Assembly (NCBI GenBank): GCA_037975125.1
Contig: CM075855.1
Coordinates: 78,154,945 to 78,218,944 of the forward strand
Length of the DNA stretch: 64,000 nt
Origin: Latrodectus hesperus
Lineage: Eukaryota > Arthropoda > Arachnida > Araneae > Theridiidae
Direction: 5' to 3'
A program made the position numbers and the translations under genes. The notes beneath the pieces are model-generated. The model was given only the letters and a program-made list of their open reading frames with translations, did no database searches and had not been told where the DNA came from. Position 1 is the stretch's first letter. Each line of letters starts with the position of its first letter. Shown here piece by piece: positions 1 to 11,816 of the stretch.

Positions 1-1680
1 GCTAAGATATAATATTACGATGAACAACTAGATCTAAATAATGAATTTGGCCTTTTAAAATAAAAATGTAGGTATCATTTTAACATTGATCGCAGTATAA
101 TATAGTTATTAGACATTCTATTACTAGTAAACTATCCTCTACCATAAGATCTATATCCTATTGTATAACAATATACACATTCAAGAAAACTAGAGTTCAT
201 ATGGAAGATAATATTATGGAAGAGTGCTAAATCAAGAATTATTGCATTATAATAGAATATATTTTTTCCTTGATACATAAATCATGCTTCTTTAAATAAC
301 TGATTGCCCAAACAATAATTAGTTTGCATGATAGTATATTAATTTTAGGATCTAAACTGGAAAATGGTAGATATTGAAGTATCCTAATATTTTAACTTAT
401 AAAAGTTACATACACAAAATTAATATATTGAATTTGTAGAGGGACTCAGGTGAAGAAGTAGAACAAAACGGAGAAGTAACAGAAAATATTTATGTGGAAG
501 CAATTCACAAAAATTAAACTCCATTTGAAAAATAAAATTTTTCAATATATAATCTCCCTTTGACTATTTTTTAAGAATCATTGTTATAAACTATATTTAG
601 CAAATCAAAAAATAATGGGCAATTATTTTTTTAACTTTTTATTACAATATATTCATTACTTTTGGAAGTTATTTAGAAGAATAAGTAACTTGGTATACAT
701 CATAATTTAGTTTCAATTTTACATAGAATAACAAGTATATATACTAGATCAGCAATTTCTAAAAAAAATAACATTGATTTTAATCACTAATGAGTAATTA
801 CTGAATGTCTAAAACAAAAAAAATACATAAAAAGTTGTTACAACACACATGAACAAACTGCATAGTTGAAATTTTGATATCAATGGCCATAAAAGTTATA
901 AAAATATTCAACATGTGCTGAACAAAGATGTAATTGAAATCTAAATGCTAGAGGAAATTTTATTTTAATTTTAATTAAATTTTAAAATTATAGAGGGATT
1001 ACTAAGCATGTCAAATCATTTAAATATATACTTATTGGACCGAAATGGATTCCTTCATATGGGAAATTTCAAGCATTACAAAATATGTTTTTATAATATG
1101 CAATATATTAATAGTATGTTGTACTTGCTTTTCAAATTTAACAGAATTCATATTTTTAAAGGTACAAGTAAATAAGTTTAAACTAATATTTGATTTGGTT
1201 AGTATTTTTATTTTCAATACATAAATTTCAAATTTTTTAATAGTATAAAGTAATAATGTTAGAAAATATAAAAGCAACTTTGAATAGTTTTTAATTATAT
1301 TAAGCAAATAAATTACATAAGACAATTGTGATAAGGATAATATAAACTAACTTAGATATAAATATAATATAAACTAATTTTGCAATAGTCATCAACATCA
1401 AACTGTAAATTAAATATATTTTACATCTAATACAACTTTTTTTAAAAAGTTGGTAAAACTATCCAGACATCTTTCTTATTTTTTAAAAAATAAGCCTTTT
1501 AACTAAGAAAAGGATACTTTAATATGCAGAAGAATACTTAAATGTTAAAATGGAATAAGAATATATTCAAATGGAAAATGAAATATTTTTTGTCGACATA
1601 GGCACAGAAGCAGTCAAGGTCCTTATAGAAAAGAATAGAATAACCTCTCTAAATGATACTTGACAATCAACTTTTTTTCA
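1..1680. other. AT-rich non-coding DNA
   Basis: Very AT-rich sequence with frequent stops in all six frames. The longest frame (1032-1325, minus) is low-complexity, rich in I, L, K and N, and resembles no family I know. I see no exon-like block with splice borders, no RNA gene and no tandem repeat of note. Confidence 0.6.
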
Positions 1681-1684
1681 TTAA

Positions 1685-2221
1685 CCCTTTGATCGCATTC
1701 GACGTATCAGAACGTCATGCATTAATTTGACCAAAGTCGCACATGACGTTCTGATACATCGTTAAGATGAGGCAATATTTAACATGTTCATTCTTGTTTA
1801 TTTCAAAGTAACAATGATAGTGACATAAAACCAAGATGCAAAAGATGTACAAGATACTTATCAAGCAGTGATAGTGAATCTTCTCCTGATAAATTAGATC
1901 AATGGATTTGGGAAGAAAAAGACAATGTACCTAATGTAAAACGGTTTGGTGAAGTGCCTGGAATAAATCCTTTGTGTCTGCGAAGGCTAGGTGCTAATCC
2001 TAAACCTTTGGATGTTTTGAATAAAGTCCTAAATGAAGATTTTTATAGATATGCCAGACAAGTGATAGAAAAAGGTTTACGGAAAAAAAGAAACAAAAGG
2101 TGGGAGCCAATAAATTCTAATAATTGCATAAAATATGCTGTTCTTACAAATTACTCTACCCCAAAAAATTAAATGTGCTCCAAATGCAAAAAATAATTCG
2201 AATAAATGTGCATCCAAAGGG
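1685..2221 (+). mobile_element. Internally deleted piggyBac-like element with TTAA target sites
   Basis: A 537-bp unit lies between TTAA at 1681-1684 and TTAA at 2222-2225. Its ends begin CCCTTTG (plus) and CCCTTTGGATG (read from the right), the CCC-type termini typical of piggyBac. An inner inverted pair, with ACGT-containing arms near 1701-1716 and 1744-1762, lies at the left end. The right half carries an open frame that resembles the N-terminal part of piggyBac-type transposases. The catalytic core is absent, so the copy is non-autonomous. The ends and TTAA sites are seen directly; family assignment rests on the termini plus the coding fragment. Confidence 0.75.
1790..2172 (+). pseudogene. 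piggyBac transposase N-terminal fragment
   Basis: This open frame inside the deleted piggyBac has no convincing ATG. It carries a serine/aspartate-rich acidic stretch, then a WIWEE-like patch, then a segment with FGEVPGI, NPKPLDVL and DFYRYARQ. In spacing this recalls the piggyBac region before the catalytic core, where F, PGI and P-x-D lead to a helix with YA. It stops at TAA 2170-2172. The DDD catalytic domain and the C-terminal cysteine-rich domain are missing, so it cannot be an active transposase. Upstream the frame is closed by a stop near 1772. Identification is by motif pattern only. Confidence 0.55.
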
Positions 2222-3230
2222 TTAACAAGCTGAGTTGCAACACTACAAAAGAAATTTCTTTTATATTTAATATAAATATATTTATATTTTCACATTTATT
2301 GGCATTAGTAACCATGTGTCTAATTGCTTTTCAAGTTATTGCCAATAAAGACAATAGCAATGTGAAAAATGCATTATTTAATTATAATATTAATCAGCAT
2401 AAGAGCAAATTAAGAGTGATCTTCATATTTATATATTGATGACTTAGATTTCATATAGTCATAATTAATAAAAAGTATATTACTTCAATTTTCATTGTAA
2501 ATAATTTATTTAGTCATGTGGTAAAACAATGAAGATAAAAACTTCAAGAGAATAAAGATGCTTAAAATGTAAATCTTTAAACATATTGCTATTTTTCTTT
2601 TTTAATTATATCAAATGTACTGCAAACAAAACAATTAGGGGAGTTCAGTGTTAAAAAAAAAACCTATACAATAATAATATACTAAAGGCGATACCTTTTT
2701 ATATCATAAAAATTAAACTAATAAAAGTTAAAAATGAAAATTACATAGTTTAAAAATTTTAAGTCATGTAAATTTAGTTAGAAGATAAATAAACTGCATT
2801 TTAGAATAAAATAAGATCACTAATATTTTTTCTGTAGGAATAGATTGAAAACAACTAACATTCATTGAATATTTCGTCATAGTGAAAGTCTTGCAACATA
2901 ACATAGCTGAATTAGTAACTCAGAAGGTTATTTGCAATTTAGAGATAAGTTTTTAATGCAACAAATTGCATTTGATATAAGTAGTTTCTCAAAGAAACTG
3001 ATTATTGAAGTAAAAAAAGCATTGTAATGTTGGCTAAATATCAAAACACCTATAATGATACAAATAAAGATCAATATTCACAAGATTAACAAATAGAGTA
3101 AACATTATGAAGACTTTTTCATAGTAACTGGGGTAAAAGGCCACAATTTTGACTAAAACTATTTAAAACTGATTTATCATGCTATTTTATAAGAGCACAC
3201 CTATAGTTTGTGCAACCTGCTTGCTGCAGA

Positions 3231-3272
3231 AAATTTCCACAGGTGAGTCTTGTAACTCACCTGTGGAAATTT
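3231..3272. repeat. Perfect 18-bp inverted repeat (hairpin), 6-nt loop
   Basis: Arms 3231-3248 and 3255-3272 are exact reverse complements around the loop CTTGTA. The arms are comparatively GC-rich (CCACAGGTGAG core). No gene or element end is evident on either side. Confidence 0.9.
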
Positions 3273-4208
3273 GAGTGAGGACTGAGGATGACGAATGTAG
3301 AACCATGCTCTTTAGAAGCAAATATCCCTTTGATATACAATTTAGCAACAGAAGCCATCTTATTAAGAAAAAACCTGAATCGCAAAATAATCTCCCAATT
3401 GCCTAAGAAAATGCCCAGTTTGGCAGAATAGACTGAATGATGAAAGAATTGATATTTCTATCAACGGTGAGGTCATTAATATAAATGCCTTTATATTATA
3501 AAATATGAATTACTAACGACTTGGTTAGATACATGGTTGAAATTTTCAAACCAATTGCAGTCCTTTATACACCAACAATCAGGAATGTTTCATATTAACG
3601 GGTAATGGTAGTATATTCTCCAATAAAGCATGTTTGAGACATCATGAGTAGAGTTGATAACATTTATTCCCTAGAAACAATTCAACAATTAGGTAGTTCA
3701 TTATGTTTTCTGGCAAGAGGTTCAAAAAAAGACAAGCTGTGTCTCAGCAGTTTGAAAACATTCCTTTACAGAAGTAGAGAATACCCCAGTTCCTCTTGAT
3801 TCCATTGCTATATTGCTTTTGATCAAGAGAATCCGTACCCTTTATTAAAACTTATTTTTATGCAAGAAGTTCCATTTTTGCTCATTTGTAAAACAATTTA
3901 AACTTTTATTTATTAATATGCAATGAAGATTTGACGGAATTAGATATGAGAAAAGAAATGAAAAACAATAATAACTCAAAATAAGGTACTAGAAAAAAAT
4001 CATGAAGTACCAAACAAGGGATATTGTCAACAGAGATTTTGACAATTCAAACTTCATGACTAATTTATTTTTTATTGGGCATATAATAATATCTATAGAT
4101 CATATATAGCCCCCAAAACATTATCTTGTCTGTAGTTTATATATAAATCTAAGCATGATATTCTAATTACTTAGAACAGTTTTCAATAATAATACATTCA
4201 ATACATCT

Positions 4209-4210
<2 letters not shown>

Positions 4211-4281
<71 letters not shown>
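4211..4281. repeat. (TA)n microsatellite, about 71 bp
   Basis: Uninterrupted TA dinucleotide run. It produces artificial YIYI open frames on both strands, which are not genes. Confidence 0.97.
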
Positions 4282-4284
<3 letters not shown>

Positions 4285-5236
4285 TGACAACACATTACAG
4301 CAAAAAGAAATCTAGAATAGTTAACATTTTTATACAGTTTAATATTACCATACACTGACTTCAATAGTTACTATAACATGACATTCAAAATTGGCTTTTA
4401 ATGCAATACAAACAAAGCAACTTTAAATGTACAGTTATAGCAACTTTCAAGATGTAAAATCATTTACTTAATAATTCAGCATAATTAACAATCAATATAA
4501 TTGCTTTGGAGATATAAATTAATAAATAAGTTAGATTTAAAATATTTCACTTGTTCAAAAAATGTTCAAAATAATTTCTGAAGTGAAATCAAAAATGATA
4601 ATTAACTGTTGTTTCATCAGAAGCTTAGAGTTTTATATTAAAGTAACCAAAAGACATAAAATTAGTTTGATCAACTGACAAGAAACTATTTTGATTATTT
4701 TAGAATTAGATAAGAATATTTGTAAGCAAACAATTAAATATCATACTTTCAATAAGACAAGAAATCATGTATTTAAAAATGGTATCATGTATTTAAATAT
4801 TTACATAATCTCGATGTGATTAAATGATCAATAACTATAATTTGTGAAATAAGTGAATTTATTATGAACTGTACCAATCATAAAAATCATACATTGCAAA
4901 CAGAAATTTTAATTTAAAATTATTAAAATTTATTTAAATAATTTAAAATATGCTGATCACATCAAATCATAATTGCAACTGGTCTTACGCAAAACCGCAA
5001 TTTGTCACACTGCGAAATATGTTACATTTTTGAAAATTAAATATCATGAATGTAATAAATCCAAATTTACTAAATATATTGGAAATTTACATATAAATAC
5101 ATAATCCTTTACATTATAAGCATTTAGGCTTATGTCAAGGTTTTCCCTATATAAAAAAAGTAAGAGAGAGAAAGAGAACCGGTTAGTCACATTCCCCAAA
5201 TACCAACATGAAATAATATTGAATTTCTGCACTAAC

Positions 5237-5271
5237 CTGTGCTTATCATATGGATCGAAGCTCGCAGCCAT
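5237..5271 (-). CDS. Putative first coding exon of an unidentified gene
   Basis: On the minus strand an ATG at 5271-5269 sits in a strong context (AAGATGG). It opens the frame MAASFDPYDKHR, which runs into a good donor, CACAG|GTTAGT, with the GT at 5236-5235 (phase 2). Upstream lies a GC-richer, TATA-less stretch with AAGATGGC-type motifs, as is common for housekeeping promoters. The frame also reads on as an unspliced ORF of 95 codons, but the part after the donor becomes hydrophobic AT-rich translation typical of intron. I do not recognise the protein, and the next exon was not found; it may lie at lower coordinates or outside the window. Start, context and donor are seen; the gene call is inference. 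Confidence 0.45.
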
Positions 5272-5450
5272 CTTGACTACCTCTCTTATTACGATCTGAC
5301 ACACTTCAATCAAATTTAATAACAATACCACAATTATAGAAAAATATCAAATATTGATAAAACCAACGCCTTTCCTTTTCGGCAGACGTCTATCGAAATG
5401 TTGCCAGATTTTCTTCTGCTAGAAAGCTACAAATAAATGTTGCCATCTTG
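5272..5450 (-). promoter_or_regulatory. Probable TATA-less promoter and 5' UTR of the minus-strand exon
   Basis: Reading the minus strand, CTCAAGATGGCAACATTT (about 5452-5435) precedes GACGTC (5391-5386) and a pyrimidine/purine-rich stretch before the ATG. AAGATGGC recurs at the start codon itself. That motif matches the YY1-type element found at the start sites of TATA-less metazoan genes. No TATA box is seen at the proper distance. A transcription start site cannot be set from sequence alone. Confidence 0.35.
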
Positions 5451-6958
5451 AGTGAAAATAGAATAGAATTCATAATAATAAAGTATATTCAAATAAAAAA
5501 TCCTTGATTATGAAAATCGTAATCTTTACCATCAGGTAACAGGTTCAATCCAGGCAGATAAAGCATCATTATATGGGCAGAATCCATGAATGCTAATAAG
5601 TTAAGGACACTGACTTTGTCAAGAATTTCCCAAAGAAAAATCATAATTTGTTCAACTAAAAAATAATTAAATTATTCTTTAAAAATACACAAAACTGCAA
5701 ACTGCATACAGATGTTATCAATGATCTAATGAGTAAAATTTGAGACTCATAATTATAGAAACAAGTCCCTTCATTGATATAGGAAAATGAAATATAATAT
5801 TTCTCTAAATTAATATAATATGAAAATTTGATGTACTGAATTCAGATTTCCACTGTCTTAATTGATAAGAGCAATCATGAGAAATAGTTTAAGAAAAGTA
5901 GAAATGAGATATTTTTTCCAAAATTATCTTAATTTAAATCATTAACAGCTCTTACTTATCTGATTGTCAAGAAATAACCCGTTTCACATTTTGTTCTTAG
6001 CTTGAAATTGTTATCCCAAGCTATGTCGATCATAGAAGAATTTGTCAGCAAACTGATCTTCATACTATTTTTTTCCCGATCTCTGAAGATAAAAATGGAA
6101 GAAAGCAGTCTATATTGTCAAAATTAACATGTTCAAACGTTTTCATATAAATAATTTGAGAAATTGGTTGACATTAATACTACCGTAATTAATTGATATG
6201 TGGTAAATGCTGATAATGAAATCAAACATTTCCCAAGATCAGAATTTTCCCTTAAAATCCGCATATTATATTTTATTTCATTTCCTTTTTTACGACTAAA
6301 ATTAAATGACTTTTCACAATTTTTGAATACTTATCACGAAACATGATTGTTTCAAACTGAATATTCAAAATTATGTTCAATAACTATTAAAAGGAATGTA
6401 TATGTATAAATCAACACAAGTAGAAAAATATAGTCTAAATTAATTCCTTTAGCATATATAAACTCATAGAAAAATTCATCCAGAAATAGAATATTAGAAA
6501 CATTTAATTTATATTACTTGGTGAAGTTAACATGATATAATATTACTAAGAGATATTCCGAAACACAGGAGTTATATCCTGTTGTTTTTCAACATGAATA
6601 AGTGCAAACTACTTATATTGAGCAAAAAGCTAAGGATATTGACCAAACTTATCAAGCTTACTTGTATAATTTAGCTTATTAAATAATCATGATGATGGTG
6701 CGGGTGATAGAAACAGAAATATAAAAAAATGTAATACCATAAATGTTTTAACAAATATGTAATTTTTTTTTAAAAAAAAGAGTACTTCAAATGGCTTATT
6801 GTAAATAACTTGAAATCTCGATAGTCGATTAATTAGGTATAACATAAATCAAAATATATTACTCTTTAAGTTCCACGATAATGGAAAGGAATTTTTAAAT
6901 TGTTTTTCGTAATAGAAACAGTATTATACTTCATATTCTTACATGGAATTTAAAACTC
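5451..6958. other. AT-rich non-coding DNA
   Basis: No ORF over about 60 codons, no splice-bordered exon and no repeat end recognised. Only scattered poly-A/T runs are seen. Confidence 0.6.
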
Positions 6959-7245
6959 AACTAAACGTGTGGCACAACAATTCATGTGTCGTAAGCATAT
7001 AGTGTCCATATCTGTTTCTCTGACCAAGAGCCCTGAGGTGCGAAGCATATGTCACGGTTAAGTAGTCATCCTAAAACGAAAATACTCCCAGTGCTTAGTT
7101 TACAATCATACTTAGTACTCTGTTTATGGGCCTTACTAAAGGGATAAAAGGCTGAGTTGACCTTGCCCGGTCCGAAGATAAAATCTCGGACCTGTGCCTA
7201 GGTAGTGCGAAACTTAAGTCTCTGAGCTTTACATAGCAATAACCT
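6959..7245 (-). repeat. tRNA-derived SINE, family C (copy 1)
   Basis: It aligns by eye with 21412-21712. Shared landmarks in order are ACTAAAC, ATA(C/T)AGTGTCCATAT, a CCAGTG(T/C)TTA block, AGGCT(A/G)AGTTGACCTTGCCC, and a right-end block whose reverse complement carries a tRNA-like B box (GG-TTCGAGAT in copy 2, decayed here). The SINE reads on the minus strand. It is diverged from its partner, so it is an old insertion. The 61-codon ORF here is incidental. Confidence 0.7.
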
Positions 7246-7298
7246 GTATAATAATTTAGAGGTAATAACCTGTGATACATCTTAAGGCAAAGGTGCCG

Positions 7299-7528
7299 TA
7301 TAATCCTGGATTCTAAATTCTAAGTTTGGCGATTTTTTTGGTGGATTTTCTTATCTATCTGTCAACCGCGTTTTTATTACGTCAGACATATGGAGATCTA
7401 TAAGAATTCTGCAGAAAATTCTATTTTGGTAACCCTAGTATTTACGTTATTGCGCACGTCACGATACGTCATCTTGGCAACATTTCTTCATCGCTACAAA
7501 AATTCAGAATTTGGAATCCTGGATTATA
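7299..7528. mobile_element. Small inverted-repeat element (MITE candidate)
   Basis: The left end TATAATCCTGGATTCTAAAT and the right end, read inwards, TATAATCCAGGATTCCAAAT are inverted copies with few mismatches over about 24 bp. They bound about 230 bp. Both ends have TA at the edge, consistent with a Tc1/mariner-type MITE. The interior is GC-richer, with CGTCA motifs. The 75-codon ORF overlapping this unit (7390-7617) is not related to any family I recognise. Confidence 0.5.
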
Positions 7529-7619
7529 CATCACCTGTGCACATCTTAAGAACTATATGGAGATACTTTTTCTGGTCCATATCTTACGGTGAGCAGTGGT
7601 ATCAAAACCTGAAATAATA

Positions 7620-8757
7620 TCCTACTTTCTAATTATCATAGCATAACGTTTTCAGTATAACAGACCGTACCGATTGGTAAGCTCCAATGTATTTAAAATA
7701 CTATATATTACAATATGTAACATATTAAGCTCTCTTAATATTCTTTAGATTAATTAAAATAAAACACATTCTTTTTACTTTATCGTAAAATAAATTCGGG
7801 AGTGACATTATGGTTATCTGATAGACGAAGTTTCTTTTGATAATTAAGGTATTTTATAAAGAATAACTTATTGGTCTTTCAGTCGTCTCATTGATTAAAT
7901 AAATCTCCAAACATTTACGCAGTACTCTGCATTTGAACATATAACAGAGCAAAGGAAAGTGGTTTTTTGAGAGATAATGGCGTATCTTGACTACAGTGGA
8001 TTCACGTGACTCAGCAGACCGAAAACTATAAAAAAAAACGCTCTAAAGTTTATAATTGGAAACAATTTGTATTACGTGAATGTGCAGGATTTTTTTATTT
8101 TAGAAAACCACAGCAATAATTTTCAAAAAGAGCTAAATGTATTTTAATTTAATGTCGTCTCACTCTCAATTGCACAACTGATAGAAATTTGATGTTCTGG
8201 TTTTCTCTACTCAGACTATGTTATATTTTACTTTAATTAGTTTTTTTAGGTAAACTCTACATTATAATTTTCATGATTCAGCTTCATTCGAAATTTTATC
8301 TCTGTTTAGCTACTAGTTGAAAATTCCTCCAAATGAGCACCATTTTGATTACCATACATTCTTCAGCAATCAAATAATATGGATTTGAATAATTTTTTAA
8401 CTCTTTTTCTGCATTTCAACAGCTTTGTGTTTCCTTGAATTAAAACAAAAAATATTATATTCAATAATATTGTTTGTTTTAATTCATATTATTCGTCTTA
8501 ATGACTATAATACTTTTTCTTCAATCAAAGTTACTCTCAGCTTCAATCTGTGCAAATTAATTCTGAATCAATAAAAGAGTGTTAACGATGCATTTTTCTA
8601 AATAAAATAGTTACTAAATGTTTGATACTACATCACGGATTCTATGCATCTCATCTTCAAAATTGTGACAAACATAGACAATGCTCTAAAAACAATATTT
8701 TCATTGCATCATAAACTTGGTTTCTATATTTCCTTTTTATTCTGGTGAATAATAAAG
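7620..8757. other. AT-rich non-coding DNA
   Basis: No gene is seen. It contains the 22-bp near-perfect hairpin at 8437-8485 and otherwise only AT-rich sequence. Confidence 0.6.
8437..8485. repeat. 22-bp inverted repeat (hairpin), one mismatch, 5-nt loop
   Basis: Arms 8437-8458 and 8464-8485 pair with one mismatch. The core is GAATTAAAACAAA. There is no adjacent element end. Confidence 0.85.
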
Positions 8758-9030
8758 TAGTGCTTTGTTGTTGTTGTGTTGGTTACTTATGACACTTGGA
8801 AAAGACACAAGCTTATTATTAAGTCTTTCGTTTAATCAGATCACCACGAAGGTGAAAATACATTTTTGCTCTAAGACTCCTCTGACTGATGGCACCATCA
8901 GAGGATCCATTTCCACAATTTTGACATTGACCTGGAGGGGAAGGAAATTTTCTTTAGAACATTACACCCATGGTAACTGCTCGATGACTAATCACAGGAC
9001 TTTCAATTCCACAGATATAAAGAGCACGTG
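8758..9030 (-). repeat. SINE family A, headless copy
   Basis: This is a minus-strand body of the family seen complete at 35848-36214 and 57575-57892. From left to right it has a TTG-rich tail, TTACTTATGACACTTGG, CACGAAGGTGAAA, TTTGCTCTAAGA, GATGGCACCA-CAGAGG, TTTTGACATTGACCTGG, then CATGGTAACTGCTCGATGAC and TTCCACAGAT. The tRNA-like head is missing, as expected for 5' truncation. The 88-codon ORF here is non-genic. Confidence 0.8.
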
Positions 9031-9233
9031 ATGTAAGAAACTAAGCACTTTTTTCGAATTTTATTTTGTATTCTTCAAACATTTTAAATACTGACATATT
9101 TCAATCTGAATCTAATTTTATTCTAATTAACTTCTTATATTCTAAACTTCTTATAGTAAAAGCTTGATTTAAACAGAAAGTCACATATAAAACAAATTAT
9201 AGTACAATTGTGATATAAAAATAACTCATGAAA

Positions 9234-9370
9234 CACAATTTCGTTCAGTAGACGTCGATATGACATCATCAGCGGGATGTACTCTAATCCAGTAGACGTT
9301 TCTTTTTGGTCCAATTTAGATCAGTACGTCAAATATTCACCCATTTTACGTCCACTGTATGTCTACGAAA
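9234..9370. repeat. GACGTC-rich dispersed repeat (copy 1)
   Basis: It shares with 12961-13080 the ordered strings CAGTAGACGTCGAT, TGACATCATCAG, GGATGTACTCTAATCC, CAGTAGACGT, TTTGGTCCA and TTTAGATC. The repeat spans about 120 bp and carries several GACGT motifs. Class is unknown, possibly a MITE or SINE piece. Confidence 0.75.
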
Positions 9371-9820
9371 CGTTGCCATTGGATGGTTCATGGACGAAAT
9401 TTCGATGTATTCATACGCACTGCTCTATACTAGGAAGTTTTGTGGATTTATTCTAGATGTGCGAAGATATTGAAATAATCCCTCATCTATCTTAGTGGCT
9501 CATATATTTTTGTCCACTAGACAATGAGAAAATTGTTTTTAATTAGCTTGTTACTTATGAAATTGCTTTTGCTTCACATTTTTCTTAAGTTTCTGTCAAA
9601 TATCCTAGATTTTTGACAGATTTACTCTTCAAGTTTAGTTAATGTAATAAAATTCTCAAATTGATAATTAGCATTATTTTTATACTCATCATTTTATAGT
9701 TAACCTTTTGAAAATTTAGTTTCTTATTGTTTAAAATAAAACGATTTTTTTTTCATTGGAAAAGTTGAAATTACTTCTAAGAAGTTTCCATTGAAGGCAT
9801 AAATATATGAATTACTACTA

Positions 9821-11354
9821 CACTGTTCAAAACAATTAAAGGATATTGTAAGTTTTACATAAAATAAAGATATAAACGAAATTTTTTTTGCTGAAAATGG
9901 AAGAAGAAAATCACAAATGAAAATTTTTCTGATTTTTTAAACTGTGGAGTATGCTAATTTTAAGTTCAACGTCAAAAACGGCACTTCAGCGGCAGTGAAT
10001 GAAATTTGACTTTCAACTGAATAAAAGACAATGAATACAAGGATGATCGGTATTCAGTGACTGCTTTGTTTCGATGAGTACGATGCCTCAGCGAAGCCAT
10101 TTAACCGATTCAGAAGCTTTGGAGAGTTGTTGGTAGGTTAGAAGGGGGCCAAACTCAAGCCGGAGTAGCGCAAGCCATTGGAGTGTTACAAAGTGTGATT
10201 TCCAGGATCTGGAACCGTTTTTTGGAGACTGGAAGTGCAGGCCAAAGACCAGGGCAAGGTCGTAGACGGGCAGCAACACCCAATGAAGATCGTTATTTAG
10301 TGTTAACGGCTCGGAGACACCGAAATATGAACGCTACTCTTCTCCAATAACACCTTCGCTCAGCTACTGACACCACGGTTTCAACTCAGACTGTCCGAAA
10401 CCGGCTTCATGGTATAGGTCTGTATGCTCGCCGACCGATGATATGTGTTAAACTAACATCAAGGCTTCGTCGCGACCGCAGAGAGTGGGCAACAGAGCAT
10501 GTGAACTGACGGAGAAATGAATGGGGGAATGTTCTTCTTTCTGACGAGTCCCGTTTTTCTGTTCATCCTGATAATAGGCGTATTTTCATCTGGAGGGACC
10601 GTGGCAGTAGGAAAAATCCAGCGTTCGTGCACAAAAGTGTCAGATTTGGCAGTGGGGGAGTGTTGGTGTTTGGTGGCATCTCCATTGACGGGCGCATAGA
10701 CCTCTATATCATTCGAGATGGATCTCTGACTGGTCGCCGATATAGGGATGAGATCCTCAGACCTGTTGTAGTCCTTTACGCTGCAGCAATCGGAGATGAC
10801 TTCATTTTAATGGACGATAACGCAGGCCACATCGTGCTAACCTGCTGGAGGATTTCCTTTTCAAGGAAAGAATCGTACGAATGGAATGGCCAGCGTTTTC
10901 TCCAGACATGAATCCAATAGAGCACGTTTGTGACGCTCTAAGAAGACAAGTTGCTGGCCGCCAACCACTCCCACAAACTCTCCAAGAACTGGAAAGAGCT
11001 TTTCTGGAAGAGTGGGACAGAATACCCCAACTCGTGATTAATAGCCTCATTGACTCCATGCCTCAAAAGTGTTCAACGTTGCTGGCCGTCCGCGGAAACC
11101 ATACCCCCTACTAAAAATGACTTTCTTTGAAGACAACACCTTTTATTATTCTTTTTTTTTCTCATATGCACAAATTGTGTTTTTTTCCTTTTGTACGCAA
11201 ATGCTCAATAAAATGCATTTTTTTCTGTCAAACATGTGTAATTTATTCTCATATAACCTACTATGTCTGTCGACCACGTATCAATCAGCTAAGAAATTTT
11301 CCAGCCACAAGATCCACCTAAAACAGCAATATCCTTTAATTGTTTTGAGCAGTG
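9821..11354 (+). mobile_element. Full-length, inactive Tc1-like transposon
   Basis: The 1534-bp unit is flanked by TA (9819-9820 and 11355-11356). Its ends are near-identical inverted repeats of about 28 bp: CACTGTTCAAAACAATTAAA on the left, and the same with one change (CACTGCTC) read from the right. Length, TA duplication and a single DD34E-type transposase frame place it in the Tc1 group. It lies between a GACGTC repeat and the DUF4806 locus. Confidence 0.93.
10083..11114 (+). pseudogene. Tc1-like transposase pseudogene (DD34E type)
   Basis: The region runs from ATG 10083 to TAA 11112-11114, about 344 codons, the usual Tc1 transposase length. Readable landmarks are an N-terminal helix-turn-helix piece with AGVAQAIG near 10150 and a GQGRRRAATPNED stretch near 10250. 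The first catalytic Asp is in LSDESRF (about 10536) and the second in ILMDDNAGH (about 10806). The Glu is in SPDMNPIEHV (about 10896), roughly 34 codons after the second Asp. The frame breaks early (a TGG-TAG near 10132) and again several times, so no full protein can be made. Catalytic residues remain recognisable, so the copy is dead but not ancient. Confidence 0.9.
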
Positions 11355-11780
11355 TATTATAACTAGAGGGTAACAATAAAATAGTCAAGGATATTTTTAT
11401 TTGTAGAGTGTAAATTTTTTTTTAAATTTTAATACCAGGTAGATTATTGTTCATATTTTTTAAATTAATTTTGTAGTAAGAAAAATTTATAAGAATTATT
11501 TCTCAGCCTAATATTTTAACTAATTAGATAATTTCAACAATTTTTTTTTGTACAAGATAAAAGAGAAACTTTTATTTAACTAAAATTTTTCACTCAACTG
11601 AATATTCCAAATTATTATGACAAAAAATTCTGAAAATTAATTATTTTATTGTTTATTAGCGGAATTATTTTTCTTTGTAAAAGTTAAAATTTGTTTAAGA
11701 AAACATACCAGCAAGAGAGTGTAAATATTAATTCAAGAAAAACATAACAAACTAATAGAATTTATTTTTAATGCACACAA

Positions 11781-11786
11781 TTTATT
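11781..11786 (-). terminator. Polyadenylation signal (AATAAA) of the DUF4806 gene
   Basis: AATAAA on the minus strand lies 31 nt beyond the stop codon at 11817-11819. A second AATAAA follows at about 11761-11766. Position and motif fit the 3' end of the minus-strand DUF4806 gene. Confidence 0.6.
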
Positions 11787-11816
11787 CTAATTGTTTACAT
11801 TATACAGAAATATTAA

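Larger units (their letters stand above)
2226..5236. other. AT-rich non-coding stretch, possible intron of the minus-strand gene
   Basis: Mostly AT-rich. If the short minus-strand exon at 5237-5271 is real, this would be intronic sequence downstream of it. I searched for a continuing exon and found none I can support. The GC-richer patch 3180-3450 contains a perfect hairpin (listed separately) but no open frame with splice borders. 3690-3850 is also slightly GC-richer without a recognisable product. Confidence 0.5.

Noticed and set aside
3290..3450. Minus-strand ATGGCTTCTGTTGCTAAATT frame as a possible exon
   Set aside because: It stops within about 35 codons after running through the hairpin, with no convincing donor.
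10517..11362. Several overlapping plus and minus ORFs
   Set aside because: They are fragments and shadows of the Tc1-like transposase, and of AT-rich sequence after its stop.
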